From positions 310,001 to 374,000 of the forward strand of contig NZ_FRCN01000008.1 in NCBI RefSeq assembly GCF_900142925.1: a DNA stretch of 64,000 bases, read 5' to 3'. Positions within the stretch are counted from its first letter, which is position 1. Every line of letters begins with the position of its first letter. Below the pieces are notes generated by a model. The model saw nothing but the letters and a program-made list of their open reading frames with translations, was not told where the DNA came from and ran no database searches. This document shows positions 36,162-44,367 of this stretch, piece by piece. Origin of the DNA: Chitinophaga sp. CF418 (GTDB taxonomy: Bacteria > Bacteroidota > Bacteroidia > Chitinophagales > Chitinophagaceae). The translations under genes were made by a program, and so were the position numbers.

Positions 36162-36592
36162 ATGTATATATATTGGCAGACGGATATTGAGGCCTGGCAG
36201 CGGGTTTTCAGACTTTCAATTGTAGCAGGAAGTCCTCATATTAAATACGTAGTAGCTTATAACATCGGGCAGAAATCAAGACATCTATAGATCCCATTCA
36301 TGGAGGTAACTGTAACTGTGTATCTGAGAAAGTGGCCGACCAAATGGCGGCACAGGTGGTATCGCTTTTTGCAGCAGACTGGGGCATTGCCATTACCGGC
36401 TATGCGTCTCCCGTACCCGAACAGCACATTCATGAGTTATTTGCCTACTATACGATCTATTACAGGAATAAATGCGTAAAACATGAACGCATCACAGCCC
36501 CACGCAATGATGTGCTGATGGTAAGAGTGCATTTTACGAATGCGGTATTGCGAAAGTTTTATGATGCCGTATCTGATACAGACATGGAATAA
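36162..36592 (+). pseudogene. Frameshifted CinA C-terminal-domain-like gene (nicotinamide-nucleotide amidase family)
   Basis: Two pieces of one family are joined by a -1 frameshift near 36287. Frame A from ATG 36162 reads ...LSIVAGSPHIKYVVAYNIGQ then KSRHL and a TAG stop at 36288-36290. Frame B then continues IDPIHGGNCNCVSEKVADQM, followed by AADWGIAITGYASPVPEQ and an end at 36592. AYNxGQKxRHL / VSEKVA / GIAITGYAxPVPE is the order of Bacteroidota CinA-C-like proteins. The N-terminal part is degenerate and short. The 3' piece alone could be called an 86-aa protein from GTG 36332, but it lacks the fold's N-terminus. Confidence 0.7.
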
Positions 36593-36614
36593 TCTTTGCC
36601 GCTTTTTCTAAAAA

Positions 36615-36848
36615 ATGCATCTTATGGAACGATTGTCCCTTGAGAAAGAAACGGTACATATTGACTATACCGGGGAAGGTATTCCTGAGTCTGTAAAGAA
36701 TTTCCGTCCGTCTGTATTCAGGGACGGAGATATGTATCATTGTATCCTTGGCTGCGATAAAGAGACAGCAGTGTTTGGAAGTGGTGCATCAGTAGAGGAG
36801 GCACTCCTCGAATGGGATCATGCTTACCAGGATAAAACAAGGAAATAG
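36615..36848 (+). CDS. Small hypothetical protein, 77 aa
   Basis: 77 residues from ATG 36615, with a second ATG three codons on. The pattern (HIDYTGEGIPESVKNFRPSV, then DMYHCILGCDKETAVFGSGA, then SVEEALLEWDHAYQDK) resembles small HicB-like or DUF proteins with a beta-beta-alpha layout. I cannot place it firmly. It follows the CinA-like pseudogene by 22 bp on the same strand, so the two may once have been co-transcribed. Confidence 0.6.
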   Translation: MHLMERLSLEKETVHIDYTGEGIPESVKNFRPSVFRDGDMYHCILGCDKETAVFGSGASVEEALLEWDHAYQDKTRK

Positions 36849-36857
36849 AGACAGGAG

Positions 36858-37169
36858 TTAACTGGCTTCTTCCTCTTTTTTTACCTGCGGCCACTTAATT
36901 CCTCTTGTAAGGAAAATTATTCCTGCAGTAATATGAACAAGGACCCAAAGTCCATGCTGGTAGATACTTATTGGCATAAAAGGATTGTAAAGCCCAATTA
37001 TTATCAGGAACAGAAAAACCCGGGAATGGGCATCGTTATCATATGCCTGTTTAATCAGATAAAGAGAAGATAGCGGTACCAATATCCGGAGAGTAGCAAA
37101 ATAACTGTCGGGCAATTTAAATGTGAAAGCAAGTAGAAAAAGGCCGGTTAGTATCGTTAAGAGCCTCAT
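36858..37169 (-). CDS. Small integral membrane protein (DUF6804-like)
   Basis: 103 residues with three to four hydrophobic helices (LLTILTGLFLLAFTFKL, then TLRILVPLSSLYLIKQAY, then VFLFLIIIGLYNPFMPISIY, then LWVLVHITAGIIFLTRG) and a charged C-terminus. It fits the DUF6804-like small membrane proteins. Function unknown. Separated from the acidic-protein gene by a strong hairpin. Confidence 0.7.
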   Translation of the reverse strand: MRLLTILTGLFLLAFTFKLPDSYFATLRILVPLSSLYLIKQAYDNDAHSRVFLFLIIIGLYNPFMPISIYQHGLWVLVHITAGIIFLTRGIKWPQVKKEEEAS

Positions 37170-37269
37170 AGGTAATTAGTATTCGGGTTATAGGATACGC
37201 TGTTTTTTCAAAAGCAGCAAGTGGATGACAAATATAGGAAATAGTATAATAACATCAGTGCGATAAACC

Positions 37270-37325
37270 TCAGTAGATAAAAATGGCCATTCCGTATAAA
37301 CAGAATGGCCATTTTTATCTACTGA
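37270..37325. terminator. Strong 23-bp-stem terminator at the end of the acidic-protein gene
   Basis: A perfect inverted repeat: the arm at 37270-37292 (core AAAAATGGCCATTC) is complementary to 37303-37325, with a 10-nt loop. It begins 15 bp after the stop codon of the minus-strand acidic-protein gene. The A/T ends of the arms give U-runs in both directions, so it could act both ways. Confidence 0.85.
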
Positions 37326-37339
37326 AATTATTGAGATTA

Positions 37340-37876
37340 TCAGGGAGTTCCTTCTGTCATATTATCGTTACTATCACTACCTCTGCTATAGGTATTATTT
37401 TCCTCATCTTCCGCCCCAATGTCTTCATTCTCGTCATCCAGCTCTGCACCAGGCACATCAAGATCAGCCCCGGATGTTTCCTCTCCAAAGCTTCCTTCAT
37501 TTAACGGATCACCGTCATCGTCAGTACTATCCAGTGAGGCTCTTCTCAGACTGTCGGCATCTTCTTCTCCCGGTGTTACATTAGCGCTGGTTTCGAGATC
37601 CCGCCGTTCTTCTTCAGTAACATCCGATTCATTGTCTATATCATCTTCATCTTCGTCATCCAGGATGCCTTTCCCTTCTTCATCATCGGAAGATATTGTT
37701 GTATCTGCCAGTTCTCCGAGTGGCGGTACATGTATGTGTTCCTGTCCCGGAATATCTGAGACATCGGGTAGCGTCATTGCTGTTTCCTCCCGCCGCATCT
37801 TTTCTTCATCCTGCGGACTGTCCTGTATATCCTGCTTTTCCTCGCTGCTTTTTATACGTGTGAATGCTTTTTCCAT
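37340..37876 (-). CDS. Acidic, low-complexity protein, unknown function
   Basis: 178 residues, strongly acidic (long Asp/Glu stretches such as ILDDEDEDDIDNESD). It has a conserved-looking C-terminal block (DVPGAELDDENEDIGAEDEE followed by NNTYS) that I know from many Chitinophagaceae proteins. It has no hydrophobic core or signal, so it is probably largely disordered. It begins 11 bp after a 34-codon membrane-peptide frame and ends at a strong terminator. Role unknown. Confidence 0.75.
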   Translation of the reverse strand: MEKAFTRIKSSEEKQDIQDSPQDEEKMRREETAMTLPDVSDIPGQEHIHVPPLGELADTTISSDDEEGKGILDDEDEDDIDNESDVTEEERRDLETSANVTPGEEDADSLRRASLDSTDDDGDPLNEGSFGEETSGADLDVPGAELDDENEDIGAEDEENNTYSRGSDSNDNMTEGTP

Positions 37877-37887
37877 ATCATTGCGTT

Positions 37888-37992
37888 TTAATTTTTATTA
37901 CCCATATCCCCCGTTTTGTCTCCCGCCTGGAAGACCAGGTAAGACACAATGACTATAAGTACAAGGAACAGGATAATTGATGGCACCAACAT
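37888..37992 (-). CDS. Small membrane peptide, 34 aa
   Basis: ATG 37992 to TAA 37888. The sequence starts MLVPSIILFLVLIVIVSYLV and then has a short polar tail. It is one clear TM helix followed by Gly/Asp/Lys/Asn. The start of the acidic-protein gene lies 11 bp downstream in the same direction, which suggests an operon. The short length makes it uncertain. Confidence 0.45.
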   Translation of the reverse strand: MLVPSIILFLVLIVIVSYLVFQAGDKTGDMGNKN

Positions 37993-38318
37993 ATGTTACC
38001 AGTTTACTTGAAATATTACAAATAATCTGCCATGCCAGTGCCGTTCAGTTTGCCGTCGGCATATCTGTTCAATTCTGTTTTATAATATCAGGAAATATTT
38101 CATTCAGCCGGGGCTCAAATGGCTGATTTGCCGCCGGTACATTGCAAAGGCCCGGCGGGAAAGCGTGGATGAAAAGCCTCTTGTGGAGAATGGCTGGGAA
38201 TATTTATGCACAAAGCAGCATGCTTTCATAGCCCTGCAAGCAACTTTATGGGTGTTGCGGTTTTATGATGGCTGATATAATGCTACTGAATACCTGGTCG
38301 TATACCTGGGATTGATAT
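37993..38318. other. Intergenic region of about 326 bp, no gene seen
   Basis: Between the small membrane peptide and the response regulator, both minus strand. A plus-strand frame without an ATG is open over part of it but shows no family. No hairpin strong enough to call. Confidence 0.4.
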
Positions 38319-38696
38319 TTATACCTGGGTAAAAAGATTTTTCAGTTCTTTTACCAGGTCATATACAGAGGTGGGTTTCTGTATACAACGGAAAGCGCCT
38401 TTACTGATCGCTTCCTGTTGAAGGCTGTAGTCTATGCACGTAGAATAGATGATGACTGGAATGTGCTGTAGTTCTTTCCTCTTTTTGATCTCTTCAAGAC
38501 AAATCAGACCGTTAGGTCCCGGCATGTTGTAATCAAGCAAAATGAGATCCGGCCGGGTAACCCGTAATACACCGTAAGCCATTTCGGCTCCTTCCGCCCA
38601 GTCACAGGTACTACCACTTCCCTCCATCTCTACCGCCTCATTCAGAATATCTATTTCATCGGCGTCGTCATCAATCAGAAGTATGGACCTTACCAT
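38319..38696 (-). CDS. Single-domain response regulator (CheY-like)
   Basis: 125 residues, receiver domain only. Acidic pocket IDDDADE (9-12 region), phospho-acceptor Asp55 in LILLDYNMPGPNG, Thr/Ser switch in IIYSTC and the Lys in CIQKPTS. No output domain, so it works through partners, as in phosphorelays of Bacteroidota. No kinase gene is adjacent. The nearest kinase, at 41960, has its own LytTR regulator. Confidence 0.92.
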   Translation of the reverse strand: MVRSILLIDDDADEIDILNEAVEMEGSGSTCDWAEGAEMAYGVLRVTRPDLILLDYNMPGPNGLICLEEIKKRKELQHIPVIIYSTCIDYSLQQEAISKGAFRCIQKPTSVYDLVKELKNLFTQV

Positions 38697-39031
38697 AGAG
38701 AAAAATTAAGCAGTGAGACAATCGTATTCAAGGGATAAATTTATTATCCGTCATTCCCGTATAAATAGTTGTTTTTCGTATAGGGGTAATCAAATGTTTC
38801 CTGGTGGATGAAAGGAAAGAATAATGCAAATGTAAAACACTATTGAAGACCCGAACAATTCAAATGGTAAATGGTTAAAACCGTCGTGTAAATAAATGTA
38901 AGGAAATTTACCGAGACATCAAAAGAAACATGACAGAGATCATATTTTAATCGTTTACTGTTTAAATTTTCACGACGTATAATTCAAAAAACCAATGTAC
39001 CTTCCTTACAGATCGAAAACAGGTAATAATA
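38697..39031. other. Intergenic region of 335 bp, no gene seen
   Basis: AT-rich region between divergent genes (response regulator on minus, PPTase on plus). It presumably holds both promoters. No palindrome or open frame worth calling. Confidence 0.4.
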
Positions 39032-39769
39032 ATGTTGATCCATCGAGGTAAATTCACATTAAAGCGGGAGAACAGTACACACACTGCCGGATTCTGTATC
39101 CTGCATGCCGCCCCGGAACAGCTTACCCAACAGATTAACCTCTTACATCCCGAAGAACGATCTTATTACGAAACATTAAAATTTGACAGACGTAGGGAGA
39201 GTTATCTCTTAGGCCGGATCTCAGCCAAAAAAGCTATTGGTGCATTATCTTCATTTGAAGATCTGGGTAAGATCGCCATCGGGGCCGGTATCTTTCAGTT
39301 TCCGGTAGTAAAGTATGCTGTAACGCGTAACCTACAGGTTAGCATTACGCATTGCGATGGGCTGGGTATAGCGCTTTCATACCCGGAGGTACATCCACTG
39401 GGTATAGACCTGGAACGAACAGACAAGGCGAATACAGAAGCCATTAAGGAACAGCTGACCGCTGATGAGCTGGCGCTGACAGGCACGGTGCCTCTCCCGG
39501 GCGATGTGACCTGTACCATGATATGGACGATGAAGGAAGCCCTGTCGAAAATACTCCGGACCGGGTTGACCATGGACCTCAAACTACTGGAGATCCAGTC
39601 GCTGGCGAAAGAAGGAGATCTATATACCAGCCATTTCAAACATCTTATTCAATACAGGGCGATTTCCTGCTATGCCGGTGCTCACGTCTGCTCAATCGTG
39701 GTGCCCGGTAAAACGACTCCTGATCTGGACCAATTCTGGCAATTTTTCCGGGAAACGGTATCGCGTTGA
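39032..39769 (+). CDS. 4'-phosphopantetheinyl transferase, Sfp-like (second copy)
   Basis: 245 residues. The Sfp-type pattern is seen: GRISAKKAIGAL (62-73), Mg-binding GIDLERTD (Asp126, Glu128) and WTMKEALSK (Trp165, Lys168, Glu169). It is larger than the AcpS-like enzyme at 26788 and may serve other carrier proteins, for example in NRPS/PKS or fatty acid synthesis. No carrier-protein gene lies beside it. It is convergent with the DACNV-like gene. Confidence 0.88.
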   Translation: MLIHRGKFTLKRENSTHTAGFCILHAAPEQLTQQINLLHPEERSYYETLKFDRRRESYLLGRISAKKAIGALSSFEDLGKIAIGAGIFQFPVVKYAVTRNLQVSITHCDGLGIALSYPEVHPLGIDLERTDKANTEAIKEQLTADELALTGTVPLPGDVTCTMIWTMKEALSKILRTGLTMDLKLLEIQSLAKEGDLYTSHFKHLIQYRAISCYAGAHVCSIVVPGKTTPDLDQFWQFFRETVSR

Positions 39770-39893
39770 GGCGTATGATCACGTTATGCTGATTACAGCA
39801 AATGATTTCGTTTTGCCCCCGGGGTTATCGCCCTGCGCTATAAACACACAGCACCTACGGCGCCGATTGCAGTGAATGATTCCTTTTTGCGGT

Positions 39894-41045
39894 TTACAGC
39901 AATAAGGTATCAATTCTGTGGGCCTGTACCAGCTGAACCTGTTCCGACCAGGAAAAGACGGTAAAATAGCCATCCTGGGAAGCTACCAATGCAATGGCAT
40001 CCCGTTGATCATGAACGAACTGTGCGGCAGAGAGGTGCCTGGTGCCCCCTATTGCGGAAGGATGCATCAGCTCAGGCGTTCCTCCTATCACGGGTTCTAT
40101 CATTACCACCCGGTCTACTCCCCTGGATGACCAGGCAGCCCGGGTGATCTTTGCCCCGAAGGTTATTAGTTCATGACGGTCATTGATGACAGTAGCGCCA
40201 TCTACGGCGGTCAGGCCGGTGACATTATCCACTTCCCGGCGCATAGCGTTCTGCCAGTATATTTCGGTCACTTTACTCCCGTCCTGGCGAATGAGGTCAG
40301 CCACGCCCGTAAAAGCGGGAGAAACCGGATATGTTAAGGGGTGTACGATAGATTCCTTCCATTTTTCACTACCCGAGGGTACCATCAATAGGATACCGCC
40401 TCGTTTATGCGCCCGCATGGACACAGCGATCTGGATCAGGACATTTACCGGATCGTTCCACATCGCGGAAGAGGTCAGTCCAAGCAGGGAGGTCAGAATG
40501 TCGGGACTATCCGGCAGCAATCCGCAGGATTCATCCACGATCTTTACCTGGTCGCCCTTCAGGACCGCTACGTTGGCAAACTTTCCCAGACCGATACTGC
40601 GACGGTGTTTAACCACCAGCAATCCTGGCTCAGATACGTCCAGTACAAAGCAGAAATTGGGCAGTTTAAGGGTGGTGCCCCAGATATACAGCTGTTCCCC
40701 TTCATACCAGATGCCCACATGTACACCGGCCCGTTCTACCCCGGGAGCCAGTTTAGTGAGTACGCGTACATCGAAAGGGAGCTTTTGTGCAAATTTCAAT
40801 GGTTTCCCTGCCTGACAGGGGTTCAGGAATGCCAGGGAAATGCGGGTAGGAACACCTTCTTCCCTGCGCAGACTGGCCCAGAAGGCCACATCGAGCATTT
40901 TCTCAATAAATTTGGCCTGAGGAACCGTGGCCAGGTCCTCTTCCCCACTCACAGCAGCAATGGCCAGGTGTTTGGAAAAATGGTTTTCTATCTGGTCGGC
41001 TACCTTCACGGCAGCCTGATAAGTTGAGTCTAGTGTCAAATCCAT
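39894..41045 (-). CDS. DACNV-like protein (predicted sensor with diadenylate-cyclase-like fold)
   Basis: 383 residues from ATG 41045 (five codons after another ATG at 41060). The C-terminal half resembles DisA-type diadenylate cyclase domains: VDGATVI (DGA, about 282-284), then GGTRHLSAAQF (about 333-343), where the usual RHR is RHL, then DAIALVASQDGYFTVF. The N-terminal half is an uncharacterised domain with alternating strands. Such proteins are named in databases as putative DACNV sensors and are predicted, not proven, to bind or make nucleotide signals. The change in RHR questions catalysis. Last in a same-strand block with a LytTR system. Confidence 0.7.
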   Translation of the reverse strand: MDLTLDSTYQAAVKVADQIENHFSKHLAIAAVSGEEDLATVPQAKFIEKMLDVAFWASLRREEGVPTRISLAFLNPCQAGKPLKFAQKLPFDVRVLTKLAPGVERAGVHVGIWYEGEQLYIWGTTLKLPNFCFVLDVSEPGLLVVKHRRSIGLGKFANVAVLKGDQVKIVDESCGLLPDSPDILTSLLGLTSSAMWNDPVNVLIQIAVSMRAHKRGGILLMVPSGSEKWKESIVHPLTYPVSPAFTGVADLIRQDGSKVTEIYWQNAMRREVDNVTGLTAVDGATVINDRHELITFGAKITRAAWSSRGVDRVVMIEPVIGGTPELMHPSAIGGTRHLSAAQFVHDQRDAIALVASQDGYFTVFSWSEQVQLVQAHRIDTLLL

Positions 41046-41250
41046 AGCTATACAATACAAATTAGAGCCGGCTTCAAAATTAACCTTTTATTCTATGCCC
41101 CAAAATATACCACTTATTCCCTTCATATGCCTTCTTATGCCATTTCAATGAATATGCGAAAGGATTATTATGATCTTAGAGTTCCTCTTTAAGCCAGGAT
41201 ATGGTTATGGTCATGAGAAGGAGTGCCAGCCCCAGGTACTCCTTTCTCTT

Positions 41251-42003
41251 TTATTTGAAGATCTTGAAGGCCTGCAGGAATTCATCGATATAACGGCGGC
41301 TGAAAAAGAGGGTTTCTCCATCCCTGAAAAAGATCTCGTTATTGATGACGTTGATCTTGATTACTTCTTTGACGTTCACAATATAGTTCCTGTGCACCCG
41401 GCAGAACTGAAGCGCCGGCAACTGGACCTGTATGTCTTTGAGCGACTGCTGGATCACGAATTTCTCCGCATGGCAGACCACCTTGCTGTATTTCCCATCA
41501 ACTTCTATATACCTGATATCGTCAATGGCGATCCTTTGCAGCAGGTTGCCTTTTTTGATGAACAGGGTATCGGATGCCTGTGGGATTGCCTGTGCAGGGG
41601 GAGCTACCGTCTCCTGTTTGAACTTTGAGAGGGCCAGTTCTATGGCATATTGCAGCTCCAGCGGATTATAAGGCTTGAGCAGGTAGTTATACGGCGATGT
41701 GAATTTGGCCAGCCGGAAGGTCGTAGTATCGTTTGCGCTGGTCAGGAAGATAAAAGGGCGCTTTTGCTCCCTGTGTTCGTTGATGGTTTCGGCAAAGAGG
41801 ATCCCATCTGGCTTATCACCCAGGTAAATGTCAATCAGGCAAATGTCCGGGAGCTCTTCATCATAAGCGGCCACCGCGTCTTTCAGTGCAGTGGTGAGCC
41901 TGATTTCAGTGCAGCCCAGCTGGCGTAAAAAACTCTCCAGGAAATCCGCTTCGGCCGGACTATCTTCCAGGATGAGTACTTTCAGTTCCTTCATAATGTT
42001 CAT
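41251..42003 (-). CDS. LytTR-family response regulator
   Basis: 250 residues (247 from ATG 41994). Receiver: LILEDSPAEAD at the start, Asp58 in ICLIDIYLG and Lys110 in YLLKPYNP. The LytTR DNA-binding domain follows from about 148, with TLFIKKGNLLQRIAIDDI near the linker and FCRVHRNYIVNVKEV. It overlaps the histidine-kinase gene by 35-44 bp, so they are translationally coupled. It binds DNA direct repeats not found here. Partner kinase: gene at 41960. Confidence 0.92.
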   Translation of the reverse strand: MNIMKELKVLILEDSPAEADFLESFLRQLGCTEIRLTTALKDAVAAYDEELPDICLIDIYLGDKPDGILFAETINEHREQKRPFIFLTSANDTTTFRLAKFTSPYNYLLKPYNPLELQYAIELALSKFKQETVAPPAQAIPQASDTLFIKKGNLLQRIAIDDIRYIEVDGKYSKVVCHAEKFVIQQSLKDIQVQLPALQFCRVHRNYIVNVKEVIKINVINNEIFFRDGETLFFSRRYIDEFLQAFKIFK

Positions 42004-43801
42004 TAGCAGGCAAGCAGACTACAATACTGGTGCCGGCGCCCACACTGCCGGTAATACGCAATGTACCTCCGTTCTTTTCCGTCATCGCCTTTACCAGCCA
42101 TAATCCAAGTCCGGTACTCTTGCTGCCCGCTGTATCTTGCTGTATACGTTTTGTATCCCGTTTGTAAATAGCTTGTATGATCTTTTCGTCCATTCCAATA
42201 CCCGTATCCTGCACGGTTATTTCACAGCTATTTCCGCTGTTTTGCGCAGAAATAGTGATAGTGCCACTGGCATGCGTGTATTTGATCGCATTATCTATGA
42301 TATTTCTGAAGATGATCTTGACAGTGTTCAGGTCTGCCAAAAAGGTCATTCCTGCCGGCACTTCGTTGATGATCGTGATCCTTTTCAGGGCGGCGCCTGC
42401 ATTAAAATCGTAGACCACCTGCGCAATGATCTTGTTTGCATCATGCGGCTCCGGGAGCAGGCTTAATTGGCCTGTCTGACCTAATGACCAGTACAGCAGG
42501 TTGTTTAACAGTGCGTAGGTATTGTCGGAGATCTTCTCAATGTTCTCTGACAATGCCGTAGCTTCTCTGATCTTATTACGGGCAAGGGTATCTTTCAGAT
42601 AGGACAGGTTGATCTTGAGGTGATTTACGGGAGAACGCAGATCGTGCGCCACAATAGAGAACAGCTGGTCTTTCGTTTCATTGAGCAGCTCCAGCTTGTC
42701 ATTCTGTTCAGCAATAATCCTGTTCCGTTTACTCTTCTGCCGGTAGGCATAAAAGATCAGGCCAGCGCAGGAAAGGAAGAACAGTGAGAGGACAAAAAAT
42801 GTGTTCCGCTGCCATCTTCTTCTTGTCAGTTCTGCCTCGCGGAGCTTACTTTCCTGCCGTAGCAACCGTAATTTATATTCCTGCTGTTGTATGGCGATCT
42901 TCTTTTCCTGTTCCGCCAACTCCCATATTTTATCGCGGTTGGCAATCTGCGCTTCCAGCTGTTCATATTCCTTTCTGTATCCCAGTGCAGCCTCAAAATG
43001 CCCTGTGCGCTCTTCTACGATGGCGAAGTTGAGGTATACCTTACTGCGGATCTTCAGATCACTGGCCTTTTTCGCCAGAGCAAGCGCCCGTTGGAGGTAA
43101 CTCCACGCTTCCTTCTGACGGACCTGCTGATCGTACAGCAATGCTGTATTCAGGAATGAATTCACCAGCGCAGTCGTATCCTTTAGTTTTTCGGCGATGG
43201 CTATACTTTTTCCAAAGTTCTCTTCTGCTTCCTTGAACCGCGTCAGATGGAGCAGACATACGCCTGTATTATTCAGGATCTTCCTTGCTACCACGGGTTC
43301 ATACAGATGGAAAAAACGCCGCTGGATAAGATTGAAATATTCGAGGGACTGATTGAACTGTCGCTGTTCCAGATAGATCTCCCCGATATTGGGATAGATA
43401 TTTGCCTGAATATTGATATCAAGTGCGGGAATTGCTGTCAGTTTCAGGTATTCTGAAAGCGCTTCTTTATAGAAGTCCTTATAATAGAGGATCTTGGCTT
43501 TCAGGAACTTCACGGTGAGTATTCGCGGTGCAAGAGAATTACTATCGGTGATAGCGGTAATGGTAGACGCGTATTTAAAACCATCATCCAGGTTGCCGCT
43601 ATCAAGGGCGGCATGGCACTGATGGAAATAGCGGGACACCATACTGTCCTGCCCCGGCGGCAGCTGACTACACACATTACACTGCTGTGTGATCAGCTGC
43701 CGGATTGCGGCAGGCAGATTAATTTTCTGCGCAGACACCCTGTTGAGGGTACTACAGCATAACGATAAAATAAGCAGCTGGTAACACAGGAATCTTAGCA
43801 T
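41960..43801 (-). CDS. TPR-containing sensor histidine kinase
   Basis: 613 residues. Signal peptide (about 1-24), an extracytoplasmic TPR array (about 60-290), coiled coil, one TM helix (333-352), then HisKA with FSIVAHDLRSPVNHLK (His386) and an HATPase domain (FRNIIDNAIKYTHASG N-box, DTGIGM G1, STGLGLWLVKAM G2). TPR repeats in the periplasm probably sense a partner or peptide. It lies 5 bp after the unknown 156-aa gene and overlaps the LytTR regulator. LytTR regulators more often pair with His_kinase-type (LytS) kinases, so the HisKA pairing is noteworthy. Confidence 0.92.
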   Translation of the reverse strand: MLRFLCYQLLILSLCCSTLNRVSAQKINLPAAIRQLITQQCNVCSQLPPGQDSMVSRYFHQCHAALDSGNLDDGFKYASTITAITDSNSLAPRILTVKFLKAKILYYKDFYKEALSEYLKLTAIPALDINIQANIYPNIGEIYLEQRQFNQSLEYFNLIQRRFFHLYEPVVARKILNNTGVCLLHLTRFKEAEENFGKSIAIAEKLKDTTALVNSFLNTALLYDQQVRQKEAWSYLQRALALAKKASDLKIRSKVYLNFAIVEERTGHFEAALGYRKEYEQLEAQIANRDKIWELAEQEKKIAIQQQEYKLRLLRQESKLREAELTRRRWQRNTFFVLSLFFLSCAGLIFYAYRQKSKRNRIIAEQNDKLELLNETKDQLFSIVAHDLRSPVNHLKINLSYLKDTLARNKIREATALSENIEKISDNTYALLNNLLYWSLGQTGQLSLLPEPHDANKIIAQVVYDFNAGAALKRITIINEVPAGMTFLADLNTVKIIFRNIIDNAIKYTHASGTITISAQNSGNSCEITVQDTGIGMDEKIIQAIYKRDTKRIQQDTAGSKSTGLGLWLVKAMTEKNGGTLRITGSVGAGTSIVVCLPANEHYEGTESTHPGR

Positions 43802-43806
43802 GCGGA

Positions 43807-44277
43807 TCAGGTCTTCTCAACGCTGGTAACGGTACCATTTGTTGTTTCAGGGTCACCAATAACATAACGCACACGGATAGCTGGCATTTCACGGCCTTCT
43901 ACGCAGTAACGGAATTTGATTTCCCACAGTGAATAGGCATAAATTTCAGGATGACCTGCCGGATTGTCATAGATGATATTGACATCTCTGACTTCAATAG
44001 GGCCATTCCAGATCTCGATTACTCCACAATCAGAAATGTTCTCATCAAGGTGTACGTTCCTGGCGTGGTCTGGCAGATACATATGGAGGTTCACATCATA
44101 ACAGTCCTGAAAATCACCGGACTTACGTAATGAAACCAGTGGTTCCTTTGATGATAATTGTCCCATCAAACCTGATGCAAGTAACCTGATGCTTTGTGTT
44201 TTGATCTTTGCTTTAGATGGCTCTGTAGCCCGGAAAGTGCCGGTGGCACTCCCGGCAAGTGGTTGTTGTGTGTCCAA
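43807..44277 (-). CDS. Unknown 156-aa protein, first gene of the TPR kinase / LytTR operon
   Basis: 156 residues, soluble, no signal peptide. The C-terminal half is rich in beta strands (YLPDHARNVHLDENISDC, IEIWNGPIEVRDVNIIYDN, YSLWEIKFRYCVEG, then MPAIRVRYVIGD). The N-terminal 35 residues look disordered. No family recognised. It is 5 bp before the kinase gene on the same strand, so it is co-transcribed and may be an accessory or signalling partner. Confidence 0.65.
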   Translation of the reverse strand: MDTQQPLAGSATGTFRATEPSKAKIKTQSIRLLASGLMGQLSSKEPLVSLRKSGDFQDCYDVNLHMYLPDHARNVHLDENISDCGVIEIWNGPIEVRDVNIIYDNPAGHPEIYAYSLWEIKFRYCVEGREMPAIRVRYVIGDPETTNGTVTSVEKT

Positions 44278-44367
44278 GGGATAAGGGTTTAAGTACCAAA
44301 TATAAATAAATTATTATAATGAGAGATGGCAAAGATTTTGTGTAGTAGGCACATATACACTATACAT

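Noticed and set aside
38041-38280. Plus-strand open frame ending in LRFYDG
   Set aside because: No ATG, GTG or TTG at a sensible place and no family match seen.
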